Assembly (NCBI GenBank): GCA_900642245.1
Contig: CAAAJI010000011.1
Span: forward strand, 409,048-443,823
DNA: 34,776 bases
Direction: 5' to 3'
Origin: Fragilaria radians
Lineage: Eukaryota > Bacillariophyta > Fragilariophyceae > Fragilariales > Fragilariaceae
Position 1 is the stretch's first letter. Every line of letters begins with the position of its first letter. Positions 11,516 to 21,234 of this stretch are shown here, one piece after another. The position numbers and the translations under genes are program-made. The notes under the pieces are model-generated. The model saw nothing but the letters and a program-made list of their open reading frames with translations. It searched no databases and was not told where the DNA came from.

Positions 11516-11715
11516 CTAGGAGATGTATGTGTGTCCTGGTATAAGGAGACTTCCTGTACCATTAGTGCATAGTAAAAAATAGTAGAATCAAAATATTCTT
11601 ATATTTACTCATCTAGCTATGGGTAGTGACAGTACCACAAGTTTAATTATGATAAATGATTCATCAGTTATACTCAGTGAAGATTAGATATATTTTATTA
11701 ATGGAAAGTATCATT
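11516..11715. repeat. Dispersed repeat, copy 2 (partner at 3484-3690)
   Basis: This is the direct-orientation partner of the repeat at 3484-3690. The best-conserved part is the block ending in TATTTACTCATCTA (11604-11617). It is followed by a TATA-like TATAAAAGG (11763-11771) and a cluster of inverted repeats up to about 11990, which would fit a decayed LTR or other promoter-bearing element. No target-site duplication or coding remnant could be identified. Confidence 0.45.
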
Positions 11716-11843
11716 ATACAATCCAGCACCGTTTCCAATCTAGGACGGCTATAATAATGGTCTATAAAAGGAGATAACTAGACAGTTAGTTCTCTAATAA
11801 CAAAATAGTCTAAAGGCGAAATGAAGTTATCCTTATTGACCAC

Positions 11844-11867
11844 CAACTTGTCCTTATGAACAAGTTG
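11844..11867. repeat. Perfect 8-bp inverted repeat
   Basis: CAACTTGT (11844-11851) and ACAAGTTG (11860-11867) are exact reverse complements around an 8-base spacer. Further short Leu/Ser-like CTCTT/GAGAA complementarity follows to about 11990. Confidence 0.75.
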
Positions 11868-13028
11868 AAGTGACTTGTCTAAACAGATGGGAAGAAGCTT
11901 TAGAACAGGATCTAATTCTTCAAGAGAGTTCATGAATATCTCTTGAGAAGAGCCAAGAAGTTCTCTTTGAGAGAAGTTCAAGGACTGCACAAGACCAAAG
12001 AATAGATGTAATCTAAAACATATTATAATTTCTCATTGTGTTATTTCTAAATCTCACCGTTGAGCAGACTTTCAATTCTCAGAGGTAGTTCCGTATACCT
12101 ATTCTTGCATTCACCCTTGAAATGTATCGATTTTGATGTGACCATGCTTAAATCTAAAGCAGTGGTGGAGGTTGATGTTGCTAAGTATTGGAATCAGAAA
12201 TGGACGATTTTCAACTCTTTTCTCACATTTTTTGAAATTGTAAGGGTCAATTATGCCAATTTAGAATTTCTGGCTTCCATAAGGATTGTAATGACCATTG
12301 CATCTACTGTTCAGTTGGCTTGGAAACAGGCTTAGGATGTGCATTGATGGATTCTTCAATTATAGATTAATTGGGTCAATCCTAAGCTTTCCTGATATTC
12401 TATCAATGAGTTGCACACAATTTATGTTTGCACAATTTCATTTTAGTCGCTATGCTATGCAGCTTGACTCATTTGACATGTGAAGATATTTTTTGCCACA
12501 AAATGAATGACAAGAAGTGTTTCTGTATTTGCTATATTTCCAAGTTCAAACTACTGGCTGTTTTGTTACCTTTGATGATAGGGAAATCTTTTTGTCCTCT
12601 TGATGGTTGATACTTCAAAAAAGAGGACGAATCAGACTTCCTTTGGCTAATGTTCCTACCAAAATGTTGAAAGCTCTGACATTGTACGACATTAAATACA
12701 TCAATGAAGTCTCGCTGCTTTGAACCGTGGTATTGTAAATCAAAGGGGATTGACCAGATTGCAAATATTAGAATTGTTGCTTCATCTTAGACTTAACCCA
12801 TGGTCACGTTATTAACCACCAGTTGCTCGCAAATATGATAAGGAGCTTTAAGGTAACAAAAAATTAATGTTGACCGGTAAATAGTTGTGTTTTGAGCATG
12901 CTTGGTCAAAGAAAATAGAAAAATCGTCACAAAACCTTTAACTCAATTGAGTCAGATACCACAATTACTACCATCCGACTTTGTCGGGGGTGAGGAGACA
13001 ACATTCGAAAGGAAGCTGTGGGCATTTG

Positions 13029-16000
13029 ATGGCGACATTCATCAAATTAACAGATAAGAAAGGAAAATTTATCGGCGGCTCAACAGCACGGAGAAAGAAT
13101 GCAAACAAAATTCAAAATCCCCTCGTTCGAGAAAAGTTGAAAGAATGCATTGATCGGCGAATACATCCTCAAGAACGAATGCTAGCTTCCATTCTTCGAA
13201 GTCTACCTCGTGAAATCTTGAAGTCTCATAGCTTCCCATCACAGAGGAATCAGCTTCGAATAGAAATGTGCGAAAGAGTAGGATTGTCCCCACTGGAACC
13301 CTTAAAGTCCAAGTATCGCAACATTCATGAATTCAATTCAGCACTTGCCAGTATGGTATTAGAAGAAGCGCGCTGTATAATTGCGGAATCAATCTTTCGA
13401 AGATGGGGAAAAGATCGTAAACCTCCAATCGGGGAAGGAATTGAGCTTGAATTTCTCTCGCACGAAAAGATGAAAGGAAGTGACCATCTGGTTTACTTTT
13501 TTCAAGCGAAACAAGATATTAGACCTTCACTGAAGTCAGAACTTCGAATGGGCTCCGTTGTGGAACTCATGCCTTTAGGATATCACTCAGTTGATAATAT
13601 AGTTCTTGGAAACGTGCTTCGATACTCCCAGAGAGGAGAGATAGATTTAGATGACGTAAGTGTTGGTAGACAGCTTTCGATTATGATTTACAACGTTGCT
13701 GGAGAAACATTTAAAGGTGGTGTTCGTTTAGTACCCTTGGAATCCATGCTCAATCTTACGCGTCAGTTCGATGTGTGCACTAATGGAAGAAATGACTTAA
13801 ATGGCGAACTCCTTGGCCACCGTCAAAAGCAAGGAATTCTTACTGTATTCGATTACGATGACAAAAATGATCAAGCACTCGATTCACATTCAAAAGTTGC
13901 AAATAACGACGTTGATAATATTTTTGAATTCGACTACCAAGGAGATACTTTGAATCGAAACTTTCCTAATACTCATCAACGAGCCCCATTTAAAATTCAA
14001 CACGTAAAGTTAGTGACAAGATCAAAGGAAAATCCCCAAAGCACATTCATTTCTGGACGACAGCAAGACGACTTTCTCTTCCTTGAAAACAGAATCAAAG
14101 TTGAGTCTGATGTTGAGTCTAGCGGTGATGAAGATGTATACATAACTAAAAACATGGTTAAGCATGAATCAGAAGACGCCCCTTTCGATGTTGCAGGTTC
14201 AAGCATCATAAAGAGTGAAGAGGAGAGAATAATTAAACATTGTCTGGGGGACTCCTCTCGTTCGTTTTCAGAGGTTAGGGTATTGTTAAACAATCCTTCG
14301 AATGGTTCTGCAATCACAACGGAACCTTCAAGTGACAACCAATCGAATCGTAGATTTCAGTCGATGCATAACGGAAACGTTAGCGCGAGCCTAGGAAGTT
14401 CAGAAATCAGGGAATTTCCTGAAATTGATCGCAAGCAGTGTGATAGCGACGTCAAAGAGCTAAGAGAATCTGGATATTATGTGCCTAAGCTCAATCCGAC
14501 GCAACTTAAGGCGTCGATTAACTTTCTAAAGGGGTCCCTTGATCGTATAAGTATAGTGCAAGGGCCGCCTGGTACAGGAAAAACAACTTTATTGGTGTCA
14601 ATTGTGTGTCGTTATTTGTTGACAGCTGTTAAAAGTAAGCAAAGAAAGAGGCTGCTCATCTCGGCACCTACTAACAAGGCAGTAAGTGTGGTGGCAATTA
14701 GAGTGCTAGAGGCGATTAGAGACGACCAAGAGACAAGCGCAGTCCTCATTGGAGATCAAGAACGCTTACTTGCTGATAACGAGCCATTCCTTCGCCGCTT
14801 TTTTGTTTACACCTGGAGAGCAGCGATGATTAGTGACTGGGAAAAGATTTGCAAATTGATTGAATCTCAACCAATAAAAGATCATGATGTCATCGCTATT
14901 CAGTCTATGACCTTGCTCAAAAGGCTAAATCGCCAATTGGAAGGTTTGATTGATGACAAAGTAAGGTCGACAATGTCTCTAATAAGTTCTTGTTTTATGA
15001 TGGATCAGAATAAATCCAGTTATTCTTACAACGGGGATTCAAATTTGACTTTGATGGAGCGAATCAAGGCTCTTGTCAAACTCATACAAGCATGGGATGA
15101 TAGAGAAGTAGTGCGTTCCTTATTGTCTAGTGCCACAATTATATTCTGCACACTTTCAAGTGCAGGAGCTGAGATTATGAAAGAGACTGCTGCAGTTGAT
15201 GACGTTATAGTTGACGAGGCATCGGCTGCTACTGTTCCGGAACTTTGCATTGGTTTATGGTTGGTCAAGAGTCGACTCTTGCTTGTTGGAGATCCTCAGC
15301 AACTACCTGCCTCTGTTAATTCAGATTTCGGGAAGAAGAATGGCCTTGAAAAATCTCTGCAAGAGCGACTCATGTATGATTGTAATTTTCCATTTACAAT
15401 TTTAGATGTACAATATCGTATGAAGGAAGAAATAAGTCGCTTTCCATTTAAAACTTTTTACCGTGGTCTCGTTCTTGACGGGGAAAATGTGTTAGCATTT
15501 TCTTATCAAGCTGATGCTGCAGTACTGAACAGCGAACCTTATGCGTTCATTCATGTTAATGGTGAAGAGAAAAGAGATTCTTTAGGTTCTTGTTTTAATT
15601 CTGGAGAGTGCGAAGCAGTTGTTTCACTATTGCAACAACTACGGACACGAAGTCGGCATCTTGGAAAAGATTGGTCGGATGTTAATAGAATTCGAGTAAT
15701 CACTTTTTATCAAGCACAAGTAAATATCATACGAAAGCGGCTTCAAGATCTTGGATTGCAGCGTGTCCTTGTCTCCACGGTCGATTCAAGTCAGGGATGT
15801 GAAGCCGACATAGTTATAATCTCATTTGTCCGAAGCAGACAAATTGGATTCTTGTCTGATTACAGACGATTAAATGTCGCCTTGACGCGTGCAAAACATC
15901 AACTGATTTGTGTTGGAAACGTACATGCTATGGCGGCAATGACAGGAGAGAAGGCAGAAATTGCTTCTGCCCTAGCACATGATGCGATTGCACGTAGATG

Positions 16001-16256
16001 TGTTGTTGCTGATATCGCTCCAGAACGTCGACAGAAATCCAATGCTATGAATGACCGTTTTAGAAACTCCGACATTAATGAGCACAGAAAGATTACACAA
16101 AGCAATCGGCCAAATCGGGAAAAGGAATTTGTCAGGCATGCTAATGGTCCTAACGGATATCAGCGTTCGTTGGGTTATGCTGGTAATCAATTGAATAAAC
16201 AGAGAACCAATTACGAGGATTCGAATAAAAATCCAAAAAGAGCTAAATACTATTAG
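13029..16256 (+). CDS. UPF1/senataxin-like superfamily 1 RNA/DNA helicase
   Basis: This is an ATP-dependent helicase of the UPF1/SETX/IGHMBP2 group, 1075 residues from the ATG at 13029. The frame is open 16 codons further back, but only through a TTG, and an unseen upstream exon is possible. Residues 1-500 hold a helical N-terminus, an all-beta-looking segment (about 125-230, VVELMPLG...VLGNVLRYS) like the 1B region of this group, and a long acidic, Ser-rich linker. The core is complete: Walker A VQGPPGTGKTT (about 509-519), Walker B DVIVDEAS (about 724), motif III LLVGDPQQLPAS (about 752), motif IV-like DVQYRM (about 793), motif V STVDSSQGCEADIVI (about 915) and motif VI RRLNVALTRAKH (about 946). 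The Asn/Arg/Lys-rich tail looks disordered and may bind nucleic acid. Catalytic residues are intact. UPF1's zinc-rich CH domain is absent, so it is not UPF1 itself. A specific role in R-loop, RNA-decay or DNA work cannot be assigned. No intron is needed. Confidence 0.9.
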   Translation: MATFIKLTDKKGKFIGGSTARRKNANKIQNPLVREKLKECIDRRIHPQERMLASILRSLPREILKSHSFPSQRNQLRIEMCERVGLSPLEPLKSKYRNIHEFNSALASMVLEEARCIIAESIFRRWGKDRKPPIGEGIELEFLSHEKMKGSDHLVYFFQAKQDIRPSLKSELRMGSVVELMPLGYHSVDNIVLGNVLRYSQRGEIDLDDVSVGRQLSIMIYNVAGETFKGGVRLVPLESMLNLTRQFDVCTNGRNDLNGELLGHRQKQGILTVFDYDDKNDQALDSHSKVANNDVDNIFEFDYQGDTLNRNFPNTHQRAPFKIQHVKLVTRSKENPQSTFISGRQQDDFLFLENRIKVESDVESSGDEDVYITKNMVKHESEDAPFDVAGSSIIKSEEERIIKHCLGDSSRSFSEVRVLLNNPSNGSAITTEPSSDNQSNRRFQSMHNGNVSASLGSSEIREFPEIDRKQCDSDVKELRESGYYVPKLNPTQLKASINFLKGSLDRISIVQGPPGTGKTTLLVSIVCRYLLTAVKSKQRKRLLISAPTNKAVSVVAIRVLEAIRDDQETSAVLIGDQERLLADNEPFLRRFFVYTWRAAMISDWEKICKLIESQPIKDHDVIAIQSMTLLKRLNRQLEGLIDDKVRSTMSLISSCFMMDQNKSSYSYNGDSNLTLMERIKALVKLIQAWDDREVVRSLLSSATIIFCTLSSAGAEIMKETAAVDDVIVDEASAATVPELCIGLWLVKSRLLLVGDPQQLPASVNSDFGKKNGLEKSLQERLMYDCNFPFTILDVQYRMKEEISRFPFKTFYRGLVLDGENVLAFSYQADAAVLNSEPYAFIHVNGEEKRDSLGSCFNSGECEAVVSLLQQLRTRSRHLGKDWSDVNRIRVITFYQAQVNIIRKRLQDLGLQRVLVSTVDSSQGCEADIVIISFVRSRQIGFLSDYRRLNVALTRAKHQLICVGNVHAMAAMTGEKAEIASALAHDAIARRCVVADIAPERRQKSNAMNDRFRNSDINEHRKITQSNRPNREKEFVRHANGPNGYQRSLGYAGNQLNKQRTNYEDSNKNPKRAKYY

Positions 16257-16384
16257 CGAAATAATCAACCCATACAGTTAAACATTCTCTCTCTACCTTA
16301 AAAGTTAAAATAAATTGAGCTGATGAAAAATAATTATTCTTTAATCATTTTCGTTATCCCTTAAGGAATCTTTTTGTCACCTAT

Positions 16385-18682
16385 TCAAAGGAACCACGGC
16401 GCTGCTTGTTCCACTTTCTTCCTGGTCATGGGAGTAGTCTCGAGAGGGGCAAACTCTCTTTCCCGGTTTTCATCGACTAATGCCACGCGACAATCCAATC
16501 GTACATGTCTAACAGGTTGACCATCCACCGTCAAGATGCAATCCTTGTCAGCTTCGGCTTCATCACAATATTCTAAAGAAATATCCTCCTGATCAGCAAA
16601 AACCTTAATTTTTCTTTCTGCCCCACATGCAGCTTGAACTGCACGCTCCGCCAGCATAAGTTGCCAAAAACGCCCACCCACTGCATCAACTGCCAAATGA
16701 GCCGATACATACTGGAAGGCACCTTCGAGGATGGCGCGAACTCCTCTTTCTCCCCAGCAACCTGCTCTCCAAACGACTGCCTTGTAGCCGTTACGTTTTC
16801 CTAAATGCTTCATGACATCAATTGGTTGACCACCACTGAGAGTCTCAACTTTGACACCACGCCTAAGCAGCTGAGATTTTAAATCCTGAATAATAACTTG
16901 AATATTAGGCATCACATTGAATGGTGTGCATAGTTTTATGCGAAAGTCACACTACTCACCTGTGCCTTGGACAGTTCAGACTGTACAAAGGCAGCTGAAG
17001 CAGAAGCAGCATTTTGAAATTTTAAGGCTGCCTCAGCAGCTTCAGCTGCTCGTCCTGATTCTAAAGCCTCCAATGCTGATTGTGCCGCCTCAGCAGCTGC
17101 CTGGGCTGCTTCAGCGGCGGCTATAGCAGCTGCCTGAGCTTGCGCATTCTCCCCTTTACGAAGCAGAACACGAGTTGGTTTTCTATTCTTTGCTGCCCAG
17201 AATCCTTCCACATCCACGCCTAAGGGTAAGTTTGGGTCATCGTTAGTGAGTGGTAAGTCAGCCAAGTCAGTGGCGTCCATGACTAAAATACGTTCAACGT
17301 TTGCTGGAAGGGACTCTCCTTGACACGCCAACCATTTAAGCCCATTCAAGCGGGCTGTGACCGATGAATCATCAGACGGACCATTACCTTCTCGCGGAAA
17401 TGTAACCACAACAGCATCAACCTGCTCATACCAGGGCATCATGGGGTTGCTGCTCATAATCTGAGCCTCTTCTTCTTCTTCAAAATCCATTGCAAAAATA
17501 TCTCCATCTACGATTTCGGTCTCAAAATCATCTAGAGGAAGTTCTCCTGCCCAAACAGCATCTGGCGGGGGCGCAATCGCATAGGATCCGAAATCACGAT
17601 ATGACAATGTTTGACCTCCAAAATCTTTTCCAAATGCATTGCCCTGACGTGCAAAAGCCTCCATGTTATCTGAATTTACAACTGAACAGTGAAGAAAGCC
17701 AAGAGGCTGATGATTGAAAATAGTGTGAGATGAGAACTGAGGGAAACTGTCAAAAAAAATTCAATTTTTTCAAATTGAAAAGTTATCCACTGACCTGTCC
17801 CGTTCTTTCAAAGTGACGACGTGCATATCTGTGAAGCTTACTATTTGCAAGTTTGGAATATTCTGAAGTTAATTCTTGACAAGCCTCTTCTTCCACTCCC
17901 AAGACAACTTCTATTCCCGCATTATGCAAGGCAGCGGCTCCTTCGGTTGCCTTTTCTGGGATTGGGTCAGCACATCCAATTACTACCCGAGTCAATCCAC
18001 ATTCGGATATCAATTGTGTCAAAGGTGGAGCAAAATCACCCTGAGAATCGTTGGATGGTTCCAGGGTAACGTAAAGTGTAGCTTCCTTCAGATCTCGACG
18101 TAAATCAGTCGAAGATGGCCACGACACGATCCAAGCAGATAAAGGAACTACTGTAAGGCCAGAATGTACGACAGCTTGCCATATTGCATCGAATTGATGG
18201 TCGGATCGACCTTGCCCAAGGATACGACCATCAGGTAAGGCAATCACGGCACCAACGACAGGCTTTGGAAAGGGAGATGATCCTTTGCTACCACAATATA
18301 AAATAAGAAGAAAAAGGTTGCATGAGCGTCAAATTTGTTATGCAGAAGTGAATTCCCTTGCACTCATGTTTAAGAAAACGAGAAAACAATAGAATTACGG
18401 ATGGACTTACTTGGATTTCGCGATCTCAATCGCAAGTTTCATAAACTTCTTATCGTTCAGTGTAGCTTCGTCATCCTCTGTGCTTTCTTCGATCAGTTCA
18501 GATATGTTATTATCTAGCATATCAGTAATTCCCTCGTCTGACAACGTTTCTACATCCTTACTGATTGTCTTCAACGTCGATAATGTCTGTACACATGAGG
18601 AGCAAATGCGTGGAGGTGCTACAAAGGCATGTGAATTCCTTGACAGCAATGATATACCAAGCCAAATGCAAGCAACCAACAT
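16385..18682 (-). CDS. Plastid-targeted RibD-like protein with degenerate active sites
   Basis: This is a homologue of the riboflavin enzyme RibD (deaminase plus reductase). Four exons are 18682-18411, 18287-17795, 17706-16960 and 16885-16385; introns are 123, 88 and 74 nt (GTAAGT, GTCAGT and GTGAGT donors). All phases agree, giving 670 residues. The N-terminus has a signal peptide and SHA|FVAP, so plastid import is likely. Deaminase-like domain (about 80-220): FMKLAIEIAKSNKGSSPFP, PVVGAVIALPDGRILGQG and LYVTLEP are family-typical. The HAE motif is replaced (QFDAI, about 122-126) and both zinc cysteines after TLEP are Ser169 and Leu180. Reductase-like domain (about 256-640): PLGFLHCSVV, LADLPLT, PTRVLL and GVKVETL are recognisable, but the usual EGG is VVWRAG (541-546). 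An Ala-rich coiled insertion fills residues 443-504. Plant PyrR also has a dead deaminase domain; here the reductase is unusual too. It may be regulatory or repurposed. Confidence 0.82.
17760..17779 (-). repeat. Perfect hairpin inside RibD-like intron 2
   Basis: TTCAATTT (17760-17767) and AAATTGAA (17772-17779) form an exact 8-bp stem with a 4-base loop within the 88-nt intron 17794-17707, near its donor end. If it folds in the pre-mRNA, it shortens the effective intron to about 68 nt. Confidence 0.75.
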
Positions 18683-19935
18683 GTTTATTGTCGACAGGGC
18701 TGTAAGCTAGTGAATCTTCTGGGAATCGTCCTGAGCAAGCTTCGTTTCCAGGTGTCACAAAATATGTGTTCTAAATGAGTTTTAGCGTTTTGAGAACTCG
18801 TAGCTAAAAGTTGACTTTGCTGCAATACAGACCAACAAGAAACAAAGTAAGCTCAAATACACATTGGAACAACATTGAATGCGCAAAGCACAATTCACCT
18901 CTACATGTCCTTGCCAATGTACTAGCAAGCACTCAGATCAAGAAAATATTATTCACTAGAATATTTTGATTTCACCACTCATGGAGTTCAATATGAATTA
19001 AAGTAGACATCCTGCAATTGAGCTCCATGAGAGCAATTGTAAAATATTCCAAAATCAGTGAAACAGATACTACTTGACGATTCTCTCCTTTGTCCTGAGA
19101 AAGGGATAGTGGAATGAAAGCAATGATGGAACTGAGAGCTGGTCACGCCCAAAGCAAGGACAGTTATCACTTTGAAATGTATTGAAGAGGCATTTGTGAA
19201 ACTCTTTAAAAATTTTGGGATTCAATAGTCAGATGTAAATGCAAGGTAAAACCGTATGGAAAACCGAGAATTGATAGCAATCAAAATTGACCAGAGGATA
19301 CATGTGGCTTGTGGAGTTGGAACACTTTGGAAGAACGTCAATTCGCAGTTTCTTGCTCTCAGTGGTGAAATTAATGCGCTCAGAGACAGTGAAGCCAGAA
19401 ATTATGGAAAATTAAAAGAGAATGATGTAATATCTCCAATTCTCTTTGTTGTAAGAACTTTAGATTTTGTCTGCACTTTTTCAGGCTATTTCACTGTTGA
19501 AAATAGATGCTTCTAAATGGTAGGAATATTGCACTTGGGTGTGAAAAAGAAACAATGGTACAGCTTAATAGGAGTCATTGTGTTTCTCCTATCCGATTTA
19601 TAAGCATTAGAGACAATGGTGAATGGCGTAAGCCCGTTGGACCAGACCTGAGTTTCTTCAAATTGCTGTTGCTTGCAATTTAATGTTTTTCATTGATTTG
19701 TCTCTGCTGATATAAATGAGGTGGTTTTAATCAATGCTATTTTTTTAAATTTCTCGTTAGGGTTTCTGGTCTAACAATAGGTTAGTTACCTTTTAGTCGA
19801 AAGTAGGCCATACTAGGCACTAACCACCAATACAGTAGGGTTTCCAAATATTTCAAGGTCACCATGGTTTCGATTATAAACTATGAATACATGAAACATT
19901 TCAGCAACGTTCTTTGTTAGAAATACTAAAGAAAT
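18683..19935. other. Divergent intergenic region
   Basis: This spacer of 1.25 kb separates the RibD-like gene and the glycosyltransferase-like gene, which point away from each other. It must contain both promoters. The only longer frame (19256-19516, 86 codons) has no recognisable domain and I do not call it. No repeat or RNA gene was seen. Confidence 0.5.
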
Positions 19936-21234
19936 ATGCGTGTTAAAAGTAGGTATTCAGCAATTTGGAGACGTACGGTGCTAGTAGCTATCATTATCCA
20001 TTGCATAGCTTTTCTTTCCACAATATTCTCTCAGCCGAACCACAGCAATGACAGCCATTATTCTCCCCATAAACTGGTTCTGACAAATTCGATCACGAGC
20101 CAAGACAAATTGAATGAAACAGTAGAGTCGATTTATAACGCAAATCCTAATTCATACAAAGGGTTCCAACGAAATCAACACCTAATTCATAATCATGATT
20201 TTCAGCTTGATGCCATTGTTGACAGTAAGTTAAAAGATCTTGAAGGTTTACCTAGTTGGTTCAAGGAATATTGCTATTGGCATGATGAACAAGTCAAAAA
20301 GATCAACAAAGATAATTGGGGCTCCTTTCAGTATTTGATAATGCAATGCATTCGGGGTGATGCTCATTGCGGAGGAACATCGGATCGTCTCAAGCCCCTT
20401 CCTCTCTTACTTCTAAATGCGTATATGTACAAGCGTGTATTTTTGATTTGGTGGACAAGACCTTGTCCATTAGAAGAGTTCTTGATGCCAAATGCAATTA
20501 ATTGGACTGTTCCTTGGTTTATTCCAGTGGCTGACGGCACACAAAATGGTAAATTAGTCGGCAAGACAGATAGAGTACAAATGTATGCCTCTAAAGCATC
20601 GATCAGCATTATTCGGACCCGACTACAATCATACGATGGTGGCAGCATTGTTTATGAACGACTAATGAACTCATCATATGATGGCATTTATCACGATGTC
20701 TTTCGACTGCTCTTCATTCCAGCTCCTCCCATCTCTAAAATCTTACGCGAAGAGCTCCAGGAATCAAGTCTTGTTCCTGGTGAATATGCAGTTGCGCATT
20801 ATAGGGCGTTTTACGCACGTGCATCACGTCTACCTCGCACTATCTCTATGTATGCCATCAATGCAGTAAACTGTGCCTCACAATTACGACCAGGAGGCCC
20901 AATCTACTTTGCCTCGGATTCCCTTCATGCTCTAGCATCCGTTCGTAATTATTCCAAGGAAAATGGCTACAGAATCATAACTATTGAAAACCAGGAGCCA
21001 CTACATTTGGATAAAGGTGGAAATTGGTCGCAACGACATCCTTCAGATTTCTATTCTATTTTTGTTGATCTATACTTAATGGGCATGGGGCGCTGCTTGT
21101 CGTTTGGCCAAGGAGGATTTGGAAGATACGGCCTCTTGCTCAGTTACAACGCATCATGCTTTAATCGTCATACTTGGAATTTAAGAATGGTTCCTTGTAC
21201 ATGGAAAGCTGGAAATGATATCGAAACATCATAA
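19936..21234 (+). CDS. Type II membrane glycosyltransferase-like protein (fucosyltransferase-type fold)
   Basis: The ATG at 19936 opens an intron-free frame of 432 residues. A basic N-terminus precedes one hydrophobic segment (about 11-32, RRTVLVAIIIHCIAFLSTIF), the layout of a Golgi type II membrane enzyme with a lumenal catalytic part. The lumenal part has CGGTSDRLKPLPLLLLNAYM (about 145-164), then RVFLIWWTRPCPLEEFL, AVAHYRAFYARASRLPR (about 284-300), PIYFASDS (about 325) and FVDLYLMGMGRCLSFGQGGF (about 375-394). A Gly-rich start, an Arg-bearing HYR motif, a late FASDS strand and a helix with Gly-rich end are features of GT-B fucosyltransferases (NodZ/FUT8/POFUT-like), and a diatom-expanded family looks like this. 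Several N-x-S/T sites (NSSY, NWSQ, NASC) suit a lumenal domain. Donor sugar and acceptor cannot be told from the sequence. Confidence 0.65.
   Translation: MRVKSRYSAIWRRTVLVAIIIHCIAFLSTIFSQPNHSNDSHYSPHKLVLTNSITSQDKLNETVESIYNANPNSYKGFQRNQHLIHNHDFQLDAIVDSKLKDLEGLPSWFKEYCYWHDEQVKKINKDNWGSFQYLIMQCIRGDAHCGGTSDRLKPLPLLLLNAYMYKRVFLIWWTRPCPLEEFLMPNAINWTVPWFIPVADGTQNGKLVGKTDRVQMYASKASISIIRTRLQSYDGGSIVYERLMNSSYDGIYHDVFRLLFIPAPPISKILREELQESSLVPGEYAVAHYRAFYARASRLPRTISMYAINAVNCASQLRPGGPIYFASDSLHALASVRNYSKENGYRIITIENQEPLHLDKGGNWSQRHPSDFYSIFVDLYLMGMGRCLSFGQGGFGRYGLLLSYNASCFNRHTWNLRMVPCTWKAGNDIETS

Larger units (their letters stand above)
9760..12980. other. Gene-poor AT-rich region with mobile-element-like relics
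   Basis: About 3.2 kb without a recognisable gene on either strand; all open frames are short and lack domains. It carries the second copy of a dispersed repeat (11516-11715), a TATA-like box at 11763-11771 and inverted repeats around 11844-11867. A segment at about 10961-11010 (GCCTATGTTAAGCCTAT) also resembles one near 5230 (GCCTATGTTAGTGGTAAGCCTAT). I read the region as decayed transposable-element sequence, without proof. Confidence 0.5.

Noticed and set aside
11516..12064. A complete LTR or solo LTR
   Set aside because: A TATA-like box and a repeat partner exist, but I could not find defined TG...CA ends, target-site duplications or any reverse transcriptase remnant.
12981..13028. TTG start for the helicase
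   Set aside because: Nuclear eukaryotic genes rarely start with TTG; ATG at 13029 is preferred, with an unseen upstream exon as the alternative.
18411..18710. Plus-strand frame of 99 codons rich in Ser and Ile
   Set aside because: It is the antisense of RibD-like exon 1, which has a convincing presequence and splice.
19256..19516. Open frame of 86 codons between the RibD-like and glycosyltransferase-like genes
   Set aside because: No recognisable motif, no supporting splice pattern; treated as chance.
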